Origin: Bacteroidota bacterium
GTDB taxonomy: Bacteria > Bacteroidota > Bacteroidia > Chitinophagales > Chitinophagaceae
Length of the DNA stretch: 54,461 nt
Direction: 5' to 3'
Assembly (NCBI GenBank): GCA_018268105.1
Contig: JAFDXG010000141.1
Span: 1 to 54,461 of the forward strand
Below are positions 34,796-43,214 of this stretch, in pieces. The notes beneath the pieces are model-generated. The model was not told the DNA's origin, did not search any database, and saw nothing but the letters and a program-made list of their open reading frames with translations. The translations under genes and the position numbers were made by a program. The stretch's first letter is position 1. Each line of letters begins with the position of its first letter.

Positions 34796-35824
34796 TTATT
34801 CACGAAAGGTTGATTCCCTGATGACGAGTTGTGGCGGTAAAATGATATGCTCTGAAAAAGCTTCTTTTTTTTCAGCATACTGATAATCCAAAAATATACG
34901 TGCTGCCTTCATACCCAACTGCCTGCCAGGACGTGCCACCGATGTAAGCGATGGTGAGATATATCCCGAAATTGGTGAATCATCAAAGCCCGCAACGGCT
35001 ATTTCTCCCGGAATATCCAATCCCCTGTCACGGATAACTTTCATTGCTCCAATTGCCGTCTGGTCGTTTACGCAAAATATTGCATCCGGTTTATTTGGCA
35101 AATCAAGCAATTGATATACCGGCTTTATTGCACTCTCCACTTTGAAATCGGTATGAATGATGAGTGATTCATCTTCTTCAAATCCATATTGTTTTAAACA
35201 TTCTGTATAACCCCTGAATCTTTGCTCTGCAACGGACATACTCAGAGGACCCCGCAAATGGGCAATTCGTCTGCGCCCCGTTTTTATAAGATGTTCAACA
35301 GCAGTAAAAGCCCCCTGATAATCATCAATGGTAACGCTGCCAACAGCAAATCCTTCATATTCACGATCAATAAATATCAATGGGAGGTTCCTGTTATACA
35401 CACTTTCAAAATGCTCATAGTGCCCTGCATCAAAAGTTTCCTGCGACACGGAAACAAAAATACCTTCTACCCTGTTGGATAATAATTTTTCAACATAGCC
35501 CTGCTCCAGCAAAAACTGTTCTTTTGTTACACAAATATTCAGGGAGTATCCCAATGGCTGCAGTACAGCATCAATACCTTCAATGATGGCAGATTCATAG
35601 TAATTATTGATGGTAGGTACAACTACTCCTATACTGGCAGTTTTCTTGTTCAGCAGGTTTAATGATACCTGGTTGCGCTGATACCCAACTTTACGTGCAT
35701 ATTCCTGCAGGTTTCGCCGGGTATCTTCATTAATTACCGGGTGATTGTTCAGGGCTCTGGATACGGTTGAGGGTGAACATTTGAACTTTTTGGCAATATC
35801 TTTTATCGTAACAGGTCTGCTCAT
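34796..35824 (-). CDS. LacI/GalR-family regulator of the inositol operon
   Basis: A 342-residue regulator. The DNA-binding head is perfect for the family: 'TIKDIAKKFKCSPSTVSRALNNHPVINEDTR' at about residues 6-36. The sensor domain begins 'ASIGVVVPTINNYYESAI' and contains 'LIFIDREYEG', 'HLRGPLSMSVAEQRFRGYTECL', 'DAIFCVNDQTAIGAMKVI' and 'VAGFDDSPISGYISPSLTSV'. It is transcribed away from iolB across a CAAACGTTTG palindrome. Known inositol regulators are mostly IolR of DeoR type or RpiR-like, so a LacI-type regulator in this position is less common. The effector is presumably myo-inositol or a pathway intermediate such as 2-deoxy-5-ketogluconate phosphate; that is inference from context. Confidence 0.92.
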   Translation of the reverse strand: MSRPVTIKDIAKKFKCSPSTVSRALNNHPVINEDTRRNLQEYARKVGYQRNQVSLNLLNKKTASIGVVVPTINNYYESAIIEGIDAVLQPLGYSLNICVTKEQFLLEQGYVEKLLSNRVEGIFVSVSQETFDAGHYEHFESVYNRNLPLIFIDREYEGFAVGSVTIDDYQGAFTAVEHLIKTGRRRIAHLRGPLSMSVAEQRFRGYTECLKQYGFEEDESLIIHTDFKVESAIKPVYQLLDLPNKPDAIFCVNDQTAIGAMKVIRDRGLDIPGEIAVAGFDDSPISGYISPSLTSVARPGRQLGMKAARIFLDYQYAEKKEAFSEHIILPPQLVIRESTFRE

Positions 35825-35879
35825 ATCTTTTGCACTCTAATTGGGGTGTAATTTCCACATTTTTTTTAAAAAAAAATTT

Positions 35880-35890
35880 CAAACGTTTGC
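35880..35890. promoter_or_regulatory. LacI-family operator upstream of iolB
   Basis: A perfect ten-base palindrome CAAACGTTTG at 35880-35889, followed by C. It has the same core as the operator near the other lacI gene at 15622-15633. It lies 55 bases from the regulator start and 62 bases before iolB, central to the divergent promoter. No good TANNTTTG box is seen for iolB (TAAGTTTA near 35927 is the nearest). Confidence 0.7.
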
Positions 35891-35951
35891 ATTTACATCA
35901 TTTACATTAAATAAAATTATAGTACTAAGTTTACCAACCTAAAAATGACAA

Positions 35952-36830
35952 ATGCATAACGATTCCCTGCTTGTGAAGCCAAATATCCAGGATAAGCTGT
36001 ATCAAAATTTTACTGCATCAGATGCAGGCTGGCATTACCTCAACTTCCAGGCGAGATTGCTCAGCAAAAACGAATCCTTCTCAGAAGATACCGGAGAATT
36101 TGAATACTGTATCGTGTTGCTGGGTGGAAATTTTAAAGTGAACTCCAACCGGGGTGAATGGGAAATTACCAACGGACGTAAAGATGTATTCAGTGGTATA
36201 GCACATACCCTTTACCTGCCTCGCAGAACCCGGTTTACTCTCACGTCCACTACAGACAATACCGATATAGCTATATGCAGAGTAGCTACCAACGAAGATC
36301 ATCCCCCTTATCTCAAGCAACCTGAAGAAGCCGCGATAGAATTTCGCGGAGGCGATAATGCTAACAGGCAGATCAACAGCTTGTTACAGCCTGGCTTTGA
36401 CTGTCATAAAATTGTGTGTGTGGAAGTATATACACCTTCGGGCAACTGGAGTTCTTATCCTGCTCATAAGCATGATGTGAGAAAAGTTGACAAAGAGGGT
36501 AAATTGCTGGAAGCAGAACTGGAAGAAATTTATTTTTATAAAATTGATAAACCTAATGGTTTTGCCATTCAACAGGTATATACAGATGATCGTTCACTGG
36601 ATGAAATGGTTAAAGTACATAACAATGAAGCTGTACTGATACCCAGAGGTTATCATCCGGTTGTTGCCGGTCATGGGTACAATGTATATTACCTTAATTT
36701 CCTTGCCGGCAGCGACCAGTCTCTGGCTAATACCCCCGACCCGCAACAGGAATGGATATTCGGAACCTGGAAAGGGCAGGATCCAAGACTGCCAATGGTT
36801 ACGGCTGAGATGAATAGGAAGAGTTTATAG
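35952..36830 (+). CDS. iolB: 5-deoxy-glucuronate isomerase
   Basis: A 292-residue cupin-fold enzyme that converts 5-deoxy-glucuronate to 5-dehydro-2-deoxygluconate, the product handed to IolC. Recognizable segments are 'HYLNFQARLLSKNESFSEDTGEFEYCIVLLGGNFKV', the metal-binding 'NWSSYPAHKHDVRK' and 'ELEEIYFYKIDKPNGFAIQQVYTDDRSLDEMVKVHNNEAVLIPRGYHPV', all conserved in IolB. It is first in the iol operon. The ATG at 35952 is overlapped by a four-codon upstream frame (ATG 35945 to TAA 35959), an arrangement that could affect initiation. The downstream gap to iolC is 62 bases. Confidence 0.95.
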   Translation: MHNDSLLVKPNIQDKLYQNFTASDAGWHYLNFQARLLSKNESFSEDTGEFEYCIVLLGGNFKVNSNRGEWEITNGRKDVFSGIAHTLYLPRRTRFTLTSTTDNTDIAICRVATNEDHPPYLKQPEEAAIEFRGGDNANRQINSLLQPGFDCHKIVCVEVYTPSGNWSSYPAHKHDVRKVDKEGKLLEAELEEIYFYKIDKPNGFAIQQVYTDDRSLDEMVKVHNNEAVLIPRGYHPVVAGHGYNVYYLNFLAGSDQSLANTPDPQQEWIFGTWKGQDPRLPMVTAEMNRKSL

Positions 36831-36892
36831 TTTTTGGTTCATAATTACTAATTGATAAGCAGGGTACACCTGAGTTTAAATACAAATATTGA

Positions 36893-37903
36893 ATGAGCAG
36901 AGCATACGACTTACTTACCATCGGAAGGTCTTCTATTGATCTTTATTCGGCCAATGTAGGAAGCCCCTTCACTGAAATTAAAGCTTTCAATGCTTTTGTA
37001 GGCGGCTGCCCAACCAATATAGCTGTAGGTGCTACAAGGCTTGGATTGAAAACAGCAATTCTTACCGGAATAGGCAACGATCAGGTTGGTGCATTTATTA
37101 AAAACTTTTTGAAAAATGAAAATGTAGCTACCGATTTTGTACCAACTATAAATGGCACGAGAAGTTCTGCCGTTATTCTCGGTATTGAACCCCCCAACAA
37201 GTTTCCCTTAGTTTATTACCGCGACAACTGTGCTGATATACATTTACATCTCAACCATATTGATGCCGTTCCTTTCAACCATTTTAAGGCAGCCATTTTT
37301 TCGGGTACCGCATTTAGCAAAGACCCAAGCAGGACCGCTATGTTTTATGCGTTGGAAATTGCAGCGCAAAATAATGTAACCAAAATGCTTGACCTTGACT
37401 TCAGGGCTGACCAATGGGACGACCCGCGGTCTTTTGGAGTAATTATCCGTACAGTACTCCCCCAATTTAATATTGTTATTGGTACTGAAGAAGAAATACT
37501 GGCGGCCTATCTTACAGACATCAACCAGGTATCTATAAAACACCAGCAAATATCTGCTCCTGAAATAAAAGGAAATATTGATAAAGCCATTCAAGCCATC
37601 ATGCACTCGGGAGTAGAAACGCTGATTGTAAAAAGAGGTAAAGAAGGTGCATCTGTTTTTGAAAAAGGGAAGCCCGAAGTAAAAGTTCCCGGCTTTCCGG
37701 TTGAGGTATTGAATGTACTGGGTGCAGGTGATGCATTTGCCGGAGGTTTTTCTTATGGATACCTCAACGGATGGGGCTTATATAAAAGTGTGCGGATGGG
37801 TAATGCCTGCGGTGCTATAATTGTAACCCGCGAAGGTTGCGCCAATTTTATGCCTACACTGGATGAAGTTATGCAGTTTACTGATGAACGCGGGGGGATA
37901 TGA
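36893..37903 (+). CDS. iolC: 5-dehydro-2-deoxygluconokinase
   Basis: A 336-residue PfkB/ribokinase-family kinase that phosphorylates 5-dehydro-2-deoxygluconate with ATP to the 6-phosphate, the substrate of IolJ. The N-terminus '[22 protein letters not shown]' and the glycine pair '[21 protein letters not shown]' are the PfkB signature-1 region. The catalytic Asp motif is '[18 protein letters not shown]' (signature 2, GAGD). 'REGCANFMP' near the C-terminus is typical of IolC. Its stop lies 37 bases before iolA. The spacer holds two copies of an 11-base AATTTCAAATC repeat. Confidence 0.96.
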   Translation: MSRAYDLLTIGRSSIDLYSANVGSPFTEIKAFNAFVGGCPTNIAVGATRLGLKTAILTGIGNDQVGAFIKNFLKNENVATDFVPTINGTRSSAVILGIEPPNKFPLVYYRDNCADIHLHLNHIDAVPFNHFKAAIFSGTAFSKDPSRTAMFYALEIAAQNNVTKMLDLDFRADQWDDPRSFGVIIRTVLPQFNIVIGTEEEILAAYLTDINQVSIKHQQISAPEIKGNIDKAIQAIMHSGVETLIVKRGKEGASVFEKGKPEVKVPGFPVEVLNVLGAGDAFAGGFSYGYLNGWGLYKSVRMGNACGAIIVTREGCANFMPTLDEVMQFTDERGGI

Positions 37904-37934
37904 ATTTCAAATCACTAATCTAAAATTTCAAATC
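37903..37934 (+). repeat. Direct repeat AATTTCAAATC in the iolC-iolA spacer
   Basis: Identical 11-mers AATTTCAAATC at 37903-37913 and 37924-37934, 21 bases apart and ending six bases before the iolA ATG. The inner 9-mer ATTTCAAAT recurs in other spacers of this operon. Confidence 0.8.
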
Positions 37935-37940
37935 TTAATT

Positions 37941-39407
37941 ATGAATATATTACAAAATTACATTAACGGGCAATGGGTAAACAGTATATCTGAAGAATAC
38001 TGGGACGTGGTTAACCCTGCCAGTCAGGAAGTGATGGCTAAAGTACCTGCCGGGTCTGCGGCTGATGTTGATGCTGCGGCTTCTTCTGCTTCTGAAGGTT
38101 TTAAAGAATGGAAAAGAATGCCTGCTGGTAAAAGGATTCAATATCTTTTCCGGTTAAAGCAACTCCTCGAAGATAACATGACTGAGTTATCCAAATCAAT
38201 TACACTCGAATCGGGTAAAACATTTGCAGAGGCAAAAGCTGAATGGGTTCGAGCAATTGAAAATGTAGAAAATGCCTGCGGTATCCCGGCTTTGATGCAG
38301 GGCGATTTTTCTGAAGATATCGCAACCGGTATTGATGAGTATATGATCCGTCAGCCATTAGGAGTTTGTGCATGTATTACCCCTTTCAATTTTCCGGGGA
38401 TGATACCATTTTGGTTTCTGCCTTACGCCATCGCCTGTGGAAATACCTTCATTATTAAGCCGTCGGAAAAGGTACCCATTACTATGACGAAAGTGATGGA
38501 ACTGATCCACCAGTTGAACCTGCCTGCCGGTGTGATAAATATGGTACATGGCGGAAAAGCAATTGTAGATGGCTTCCTCGAGCATCCCGATATCAAAGCA
38601 ATTAGTTTTGTAGGTTCGTCTAATATTGCCCGTTATGTATACGGAAAAGGAGCAGCTAATGGTAAAAGAGTACAAGCGCAGGGTGGTGCAAAAAACCCGG
38701 TAATCATTTTGCCGGATGCAGATATTGATATGACCAGTCAGATTGTGGTAGACAGCGTGTATGGTTGTGCCGGTCAGCGCTGTCTTGCGGCTTCTACTAT
38801 CATTACCGTAGGCGAACATAAAAATGTAACAGAGAGCCTTGTAGAATTGAGCCGGAAACGTGTTACCGGCTTCGGGCTGGATGAACAGGTAGCCATGGGA
38901 CCAGTAATCACTCCGGCCAGCAAAGCACGGGTAAGTAGTTTGATTGATAAAGGTGTGGCAGAAGGCGGAAGATTATTGATTGACGGACGTAATGCAAAAA
39001 TATCCGGGTATGAAAAAGGTAATTTTATTCAACCTACTATTTTAGAAAATGTTCCGCTCAATGGTGAACTGGCAGGTACAGAAATATTCGGACCTGTGAT
39101 GAGTCTGGTACATATCAACACTATTGAAGATGCTATTGCTTATATCAACGGCAATAAGTATGGTAATATGGCCTGTGTATTTACAAGCAGTGGACTCCAT
39201 GCCCGTAAATTTCGCAATGAAGCAGATGCAGGGAATATCGGAATTAATATTGGTGTAGCGGCTCCGGTAGCACAGTTTCCTTTTAGCGGCTGGAAAGAAA
39301 GTTTCTTTGGTGACCTGCATGGTCAGGGTAAACACGCCATTGAATTTTTCACCCAAACAAAAGTAGTAATAGAACGCTGGCTGAAAGAATGGACAAGAAA
39401 ATTTTAA
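37941..39407 (+). CDS. iolA: Methylmalonate/malonate-semialdehyde dehydrogenase (CoA-acylating)
   Basis: A 488-residue aldehyde dehydrogenase that converts malonate semialdehyde with CoA and NAD+ to acetyl-CoA and CO2, the last step of inositol breakdown. The frame is open from 37863, but that part overlaps iolC; the ATG at 37941 gives the standard start '[12 protein letters not shown]'. Conserved elements are '[11 protein letters not shown]', the cofactor-binding '[25 protein letters not shown]', '[14 protein letters not shown]' and the catalytic cysteine in '[13 protein letters not shown]'. The CoA-acylating MmsA subgroup is recognized by the N-terminal '[15 protein letters not shown]' and '[24 protein letters not shown]'. 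Part of the iol operon. Confidence 0.95.
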   Translation: MNILQNYINGQWVNSISEEYWDVVNPASQEVMAKVPAGSAADVDAAASSASEGFKEWKRMPAGKRIQYLFRLKQLLEDNMTELSKSITLESGKTFAEAKAEWVRAIENVENACGIPALMQGDFSEDIATGIDEYMIRQPLGVCACITPFNFPGMIPFWFLPYAIACGNTFIIKPSEKVPITMTKVMELIHQLNLPAGVINMVHGGKAIVDGFLEHPDIKAISFVGSSNIARYVYGKGAANGKRVQAQGGAKNPVIILPDADIDMTSQIVVDSVYGCAGQRCLAASTIITVGEHKNVTESLVELSRKRVTGFGLDEQVAMGPVITPASKARVSSLIDKGVAEGGRLLIDGRNAKISGYEKGNFIQPTILENVPLNGELAGTEIFGPVMSLVHINTIEDAIAYINGNKYGNMACVFTSSGLHARKFRNEADAGNIGINIGVAAPVAQFPFSGWKESFFGDLHGQGKHAIEFFTQTKVVIERWLKEWTRKF

Positions 39408-39481
39408 CCAGTATATTTTTGATCCAAAAATGAAACAAGCATTTTCATTTTGAAAGAAAAGGACCGTGAGTCTGTAATGTA

Positions 39482-39535
39482 AATCTCAATTTTCAAATAT
39501 AAAACTTGTCCGCCGTGGCGGATCTCAAATCTCAA
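39482..39535 (+). repeat. CTCAAAT/TTTCAAAT spacer repeats with a CCGCC palindrome
   Basis: The 137-base iolA-iolG spacer carries ATCTCAATTTTCAAAT, ATCTCAAAT (39522-39530) and ATCTCAAC units. They surround a 14-base palindrome TCCGCC-GT-GGCGGA at 39509-39522. This is GC-rich against the AT-rich flank and looks like an inserted small element. A TATTTTTG box at 39414-39421 might be an internal promoter. Confidence 0.65.
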
Positions 39536-39544
39536 CATCTCTTT

Positions 39545-40555
39545 ATGTCAAAAAAACTCAAAACCGGTGTTATAGGACTCGGCCGGATTGGTCAGATTCA
39601 TCTCGCAAATATTTTATATCATACCCCTAATGCAGAGATTGTAATAGCATCAGATGTATCTGCCACAGCACACGAAACAGCAAAACGGGCGGGTGTGGCA
39701 ACTACGGTTAGTGCTGAAGAGGTGATAGGCCATCCCGATGTGGACGCGGTGATAATATGTGCTCCTACGCCCCTGCACGTACCTTATACTATCGCTGCCG
39801 CACAGGCAAAAAAACATGTGTTTTGTGAAAAACCTCTTGATGTAACCGTTGCAGAAATCAAGTCAGCCCAAAAAGCAGTGAATGAGAATGAAGTTAAGCT
39901 GATGCTGGGCTTTAACCGTCGTTTTGATCCAAACTTTTTGAAGGTGCGCTCACTTGTTGCAGCAGGTAATATTGGCGAGCCGCATATTTTGCGTATCACC
40001 AGCCGCGATCCCGCCCCTCCCCCACTGGAGTATGTTAAAGTGTCCGGAGGTATTTTCCTGGATATGGCAATACACGATTTTGATATGGCACGGTATATTA
40101 CCGGCAGTGAGGTAAAAGATGTCTTTGTAAAAGGGGATGCATTAATTGACCCGCGGATCAAAGAATTTAATGATATTGATACTGCTGTAATTGTCCTGGG
40201 GTTTGAAAACGGGGCTATTGGTGTCATTGATAATAGCCGAAAGGCGGTTTACGGTTATGATCAGCGGCTTGAAGTATTTGGGTCAAAGGGAATGGCAAAA
40301 GCTGAAAATAATACAGAGGATAATGTAGTTCGATACAACAACGAAGGTGGTGCAAGCGCTTTGCCATTACATTTCTTTTTGGAGCGATATGAAAAAGCTT
40401 ACCGGAATTGTTTGCAATCATTTGTGGACTGTGTTATTGAAAACAAACCTTCCCCTGTAGATGCTCATGACGGTTTGATGGCAACAGCTATTGGGATAGC
40501 TGCAGGCATCTCATTGCGTGAAAAAAGAACTGTGGCAATAAAAGAAATCTTATAA
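39545..40555 (+). CDS. iolG: Inositol 2-dehydrogenase (Gfo/Idh/MocA family)
   Basis: A 336-residue NAD-dependent dehydrogenase that oxidizes myo-inositol to scyllo-inosose, the first catabolic step. The Rossmann fold begins 'KTGVIGLGRIGQIHLANI' (GxGxxG). The family catalytic motif is 'FCEKPLDVT', whose Lys is catalytic, and the His-Asp pair is in 'FLDMAIHDFDMARY'. The open frame extends upstream to 39506 through the spacer palindrome; the ATG at 39545 (MSKKLKTGVIG) is chosen. The context of iolE, iolD, iolB and iolC makes inositol the likely substrate among many possible Gfo/Idh substrates. No second dehydrogenase (IolX/IolW type) is present. Confidence 0.92.
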   Translation: MSKKLKTGVIGLGRIGQIHLANILYHTPNAEIVIASDVSATAHETAKRAGVATTVSAEEVIGHPDVDAVIICAPTPLHVPYTIAAAQAKKHVFCEKPLDVTVAEIKSAQKAVNENEVKLMLGFNRRFDPNFLKVRSLVAAGNIGEPHILRITSRDPAPPPLEYVKVSGGIFLDMAIHDFDMARYITGSEVKDVFVKGDALIDPRIKEFNDIDTAVIVLGFENGAIGVIDNSRKAVYGYDQRLEVFGSKGMAKAENNTEDNVVRYNNEGGASALPLHFFLERYEKAYRNCLQSFVDCVIENKPSPVDAHDGLMATAIGIAAGISLREKRTVAIKEIL

Positions 40556-40565
40556 AACACATACG

Positions 40566-42167
40566 ATGAATCAACCCGGCTTGCACAGTTTAGACATTTT
40601 AGTTTTCGCCCTCTATCTTATTATCATTTGCGGATATGGATATTGGATATACCGAAAGAAAACCAACAAAACAGACACCGCCTCGGGATTTTTCCTTGCA
40701 GAAGGTTCCCTTACCTTTTGGGCTATCGGTGCCTCGCTCATCGCCAGCAATATTTCTGCCGAACATTTCATCGGCATGTCGGGCTCCGGTTTTGCTATCG
40801 GTCTCGCTATTTCATCCTATGAGTGGATGGCTGCAGCTTCATTAATTGTAGTGGCGGTTTTCTTTTTACCGGTTTACCTTAAAAATAAAATATATACCAT
40901 GCCGCAATTTTTGCGGCAACGGTATAGCCCTGTAGTAGCCACCACAATGGCTATCTTCTGGCTGTTGCTTTACATTTTTGTTAACCTCACTTCTATTATT
41001 TATCTCGGTGCACTGGCATTGGAGGTTACGGCAGGTATAAACTTTGAAATAGCAGTCATTGCACTTGCCTTACTGGCAATCCTTATCACTATTGGTGGGA
41101 TGAAGGTAATAGGCTATACGGATGTGATACAAGTTATCGTTTTAGTTGTGGGTGGGTTAATCACCACCTATCTCGCCCTGGACCTTGTGGCAAAGCACTT
41201 TAATACTTCGGTTCTCGGGGCGTTCAGTACATTGAAAGAACAGGCGGATTCACACTTTCACATGGTATTAAAACCCGACAATCCCTATTACAAAGATCTT
41301 CCCGGATTAAGTGTGATCATCGGCGCTATGTGGATTAATAACCTTGCCTACTGGGGTTGCAATCAGTATATCATTCAGCGCACGCTCGGTGCCGATCTTG
41401 AAACAGGCAGGAAAGGAATTTTATTTGCCGGCTTTCTAAAATTACTGGTTCCATTGATAGTTGTTATCCCGGGTATAGCCGCATTTGTATTATACCAGAA
41501 TGGTATGTTTCAACAGGAAATGGTAGATGCTACCGGTACGGTGAAACCAGATCATGCTTATCCTGTATTGTTGAACCTCTTGCCCGTGGGTCTTAAGGGA
41601 GTAGCATTTGCCGCCCTTACTGCCGCTATTGTGGCATCACTTGCCGGGAAAGCCAATAGCATTTCCACAATATTTACACTCGATATTTACAAATTGTACA
41701 TTAAGCCCAATGCTTCTGAAAAACATTTGATACGTGTGGGACGTGCTGCCGTATGGATATCCATGCTGATTGCTGTTCTAATCGCTCCGCAGTTGCGCGT
41801 ACTCGAGCAGGCTTACCAGTTTATCCAGGAGTATTCCAGTTTTGTTACTCCTGGAGTATTTGCCATATTCTTTTTCGGAATGTTTTGGAAAAGGGCAACT
41901 GCTAATGCAGCTTTGATTACCGCATTGCTGACTATTCCTTTGTCAACGCTTTTCAAATTCTGGCTACCCGAAATTCCATTTTTAAACCGGATGGGAATTG
42001 TATTTGTTGTGTTGTCTTTAATTATGATTGGCATAAGCCTGTTAGGCAAAAAAGAAGAACGCAGTGCAAAAATTGAAGTACCTGCCTTTAATCTGAGCAG
42101 GGCATTTATTATAGGTTCTATTATAATATGTGGAATACTTGTAGCCTTATATTCTGCATTCTGGTAA
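40566..42167 (+). CDS. Sodium:solute symporter (SSS/SGLT-like), probable myo-inositol importer
   Basis: A 533-residue polytopic protein with about 14 hydrophobic helices and an N-terminal periplasmic start. SSS signature elements are 'GFFLAEGSLTFWAIGASLIASNISAEHFIGMSGSGFAIG' (TM1/TM2 region), 'YTMPQFLRQRYSP' and 'MWINNLAYWGCNQYIIQRTLGA', similar to bacterial SGLT-type transporters and to the human inositol transporters of the same family. It is located inside the iol operon, ten bases after iolG. Many iol operons use a major-facilitator (IolT) or ABC importer, so Na+-coupled uptake is the choice here. That it imports inositol is inference from its place. Confidence 0.93.
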   Translation: MNQPGLHSLDILVFALYLIIICGYGYWIYRKKTNKTDTASGFFLAEGSLTFWAIGASLIASNISAEHFIGMSGSGFAIGLAISSYEWMAAASLIVVAVFFLPVYLKNKIYTMPQFLRQRYSPVVATTMAIFWLLLYIFVNLTSIIYLGALALEVTAGINFEIAVIALALLAILITIGGMKVIGYTDVIQVIVLVVGGLITTYLALDLVAKHFNTSVLGAFSTLKEQADSHFHMVLKPDNPYYKDLPGLSVIIGAMWINNLAYWGCNQYIIQRTLGADLETGRKGILFAGFLKLLVPLIVVIPGIAAFVLYQNGMFQQEMVDATGTVKPDHAYPVLLNLLPVGLKGVAFAALTAAIVASLAGKANSISTIFTLDIYKLYIKPNASEKHLIRVGRAAVWISMLIAVLIAPQLRVLEQAYQFIQEYSSFVTPGVFAIFFFGMFWKRATANAALITALLTIPLSTLFKFWLPEIPFLNRMGIVFVVLSLIMIGISLLGKKEERSAKIEVPAFNLSRAFIIGSIIICGILVALYSAFW

Positions 42168-42170
42168 GAG

Positions 42171-42207
42171 ATTTCAAATATCAACTATCAAATTTTAAAT
42201 TTCAAAT
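42171..42207 (+). repeat. ATTTCAAAT repeats in the symporter-iolJ spacer
   Basis: Two exact ATTTCAAAT copies at 42171-42179 and 42199-42207, with a related ATCAAATTT between. They fill nearly the whole 46-base spacer up to the iolJ ATG. They are the same 9-mer as in the iolC-iolA spacer. Confidence 0.8.
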
Positions 42208-42213
42208 TGCCCC

Positions 42214-43158
42214 ATGCAATTAACGGCTAAACAACTTTTTGATATGTGTTATGGCAAGTATGCCATTGCAGCCGTGAATGTATTTTTCATGGAAGAAATA
42301 CATGGCTTGTTTTCTGCTGCACAAGCTGCCAGGGCGCCTTTTATTGTACAAACTACTCCATTTGCACGAGACTATGCCAATGCAAAAATGTTGCTTGCAA
42401 TGATCAATGCTGCTGCTGAAATATACCCCGATGTAGTATATGCTGTCCATCTCGATCACGGATATGAAGAACATATATGGAGTGCTATTGAAAGTGGAGG
42501 ATACACTTCAGTAATGATTGATGCATCGCATGATGACTTTGAAAAAAACATAGCAAGAACAAAATCAGTAGTAGAAAAAGCGCATGCAAAAAACATTAGT
42601 GTTGAAGCTGAACTGGGAGTGCTGGCAGGTGTTGAAGATGATCTTACCGTTGACCAGAGCCATTCTTTCTATACCAATCCCGCCGATGTAGAGACATTTG
42701 TAGCCCGCACCCTTTGCGATAGTCTTGCAATAGCGGTAGGAACAAGTCATGGGGCATACAAGTTCTCCGGCGGTCAGGGATTACAACTGCATATACTACG
42801 TGAAATACAGCAAAGGTTACCCGGCTTTCCATTGGTATTGCACGGTGGGTCCAATGTAAGTGAAGAAGTGGTTAAGCGAATCAATGCAGCAGGCGGGAAA
42901 ATAAAAACAGATGCTAAAGGCGTGCAGGATGATGAACTAAAAAAAGCAATAGCTTTAGGTATATGTAAAGTGAATATTGCTACCGATATGCGGCTGGTAT
43001 GGACAATGGTGAACCGTGAGTTTTTCAGAGATAAACCGGAAGAATTCGCACCAACAACTCCCGGTAAAATATTTATGGAAACCTATAAAGAGTTTATCAT
43101 TAAAAAATTTGAACTGCTGGGCGCAGTGGGGAAGAGTTTGGAGTTTGTGAGCTTTTAG
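42214..43158 (+). CDS. iolJ: 6-phospho-5-dehydro-2-deoxy-D-gluconate aldolase (class II)
   Basis: A 314-residue class II (zinc) aldolase. It cleaves 2-deoxy-5-keto-gluconate 6-phosphate into dihydroxyacetone phosphate and malonate semialdehyde, linking the pathway to tpiA and iolA. The metal and substrate residues are in 'AVHLDHGYEEHIWSAIE', 'VMIDASHDDFEKNI', 'VEAELGVLAGVEDDLTV', 'GTSHGAYKF', 'PLVLHGGSN' and 'NIATDMRLVW', the class II FBA/IolJ set. I name it IolJ rather than fructose-bisphosphate aldolase because of the operon; the enzymes share the fold. The gene lies between symporter and iolD with spacers of 46 and 56 bases. Confidence 0.9.
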   Translation: MQLTAKQLFDMCYGKYAIAAVNVFFMEEIHGLFSAAQAARAPFIVQTTPFARDYANAKMLLAMINAAAEIYPDVVYAVHLDHGYEEHIWSAIESGGYTSVMIDASHDDFEKNIARTKSVVEKAHAKNISVEAELGVLAGVEDDLTVDQSHSFYTNPADVETFVARTLCDSLAIAVGTSHGAYKFSGGQGLQLHILREIQQRLPGFPLVLHGGSNVSEEVVKRINAAGGKIKTDAKGVQDDELKKAIALGICKVNIATDMRLVWTMVNREFFRDKPEEFAPTTPGKIFMETYKEFIIKKFELLGAVGKSLEFVSF

Positions 43159-43214
43159 TTTATGGGGTACGGCTTAAATCGTCAGAAGTTCTTAAAAATT
43201 AAAAAAAATTTCGA

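Noticed and set aside
37863..37940. Upstream extension of iolA overlapping iolC
   Set aside because: It reads the iolC end and the repeat spacer in another frame; dehydrogenase similarity begins at the ATG at 37941.
39506..39544. Upstream TTG extension of iolG
   Set aside because: It crosses the CCGCC palindrome and CTCAAAT repeats; the Rossmann fold begins right after the ATG at 39545.
42214..43158. Glycolytic fructose-bisphosphate aldolase
   Set aside because: The fold is the same, but position between the inositol symporter and iolD favours IolJ.
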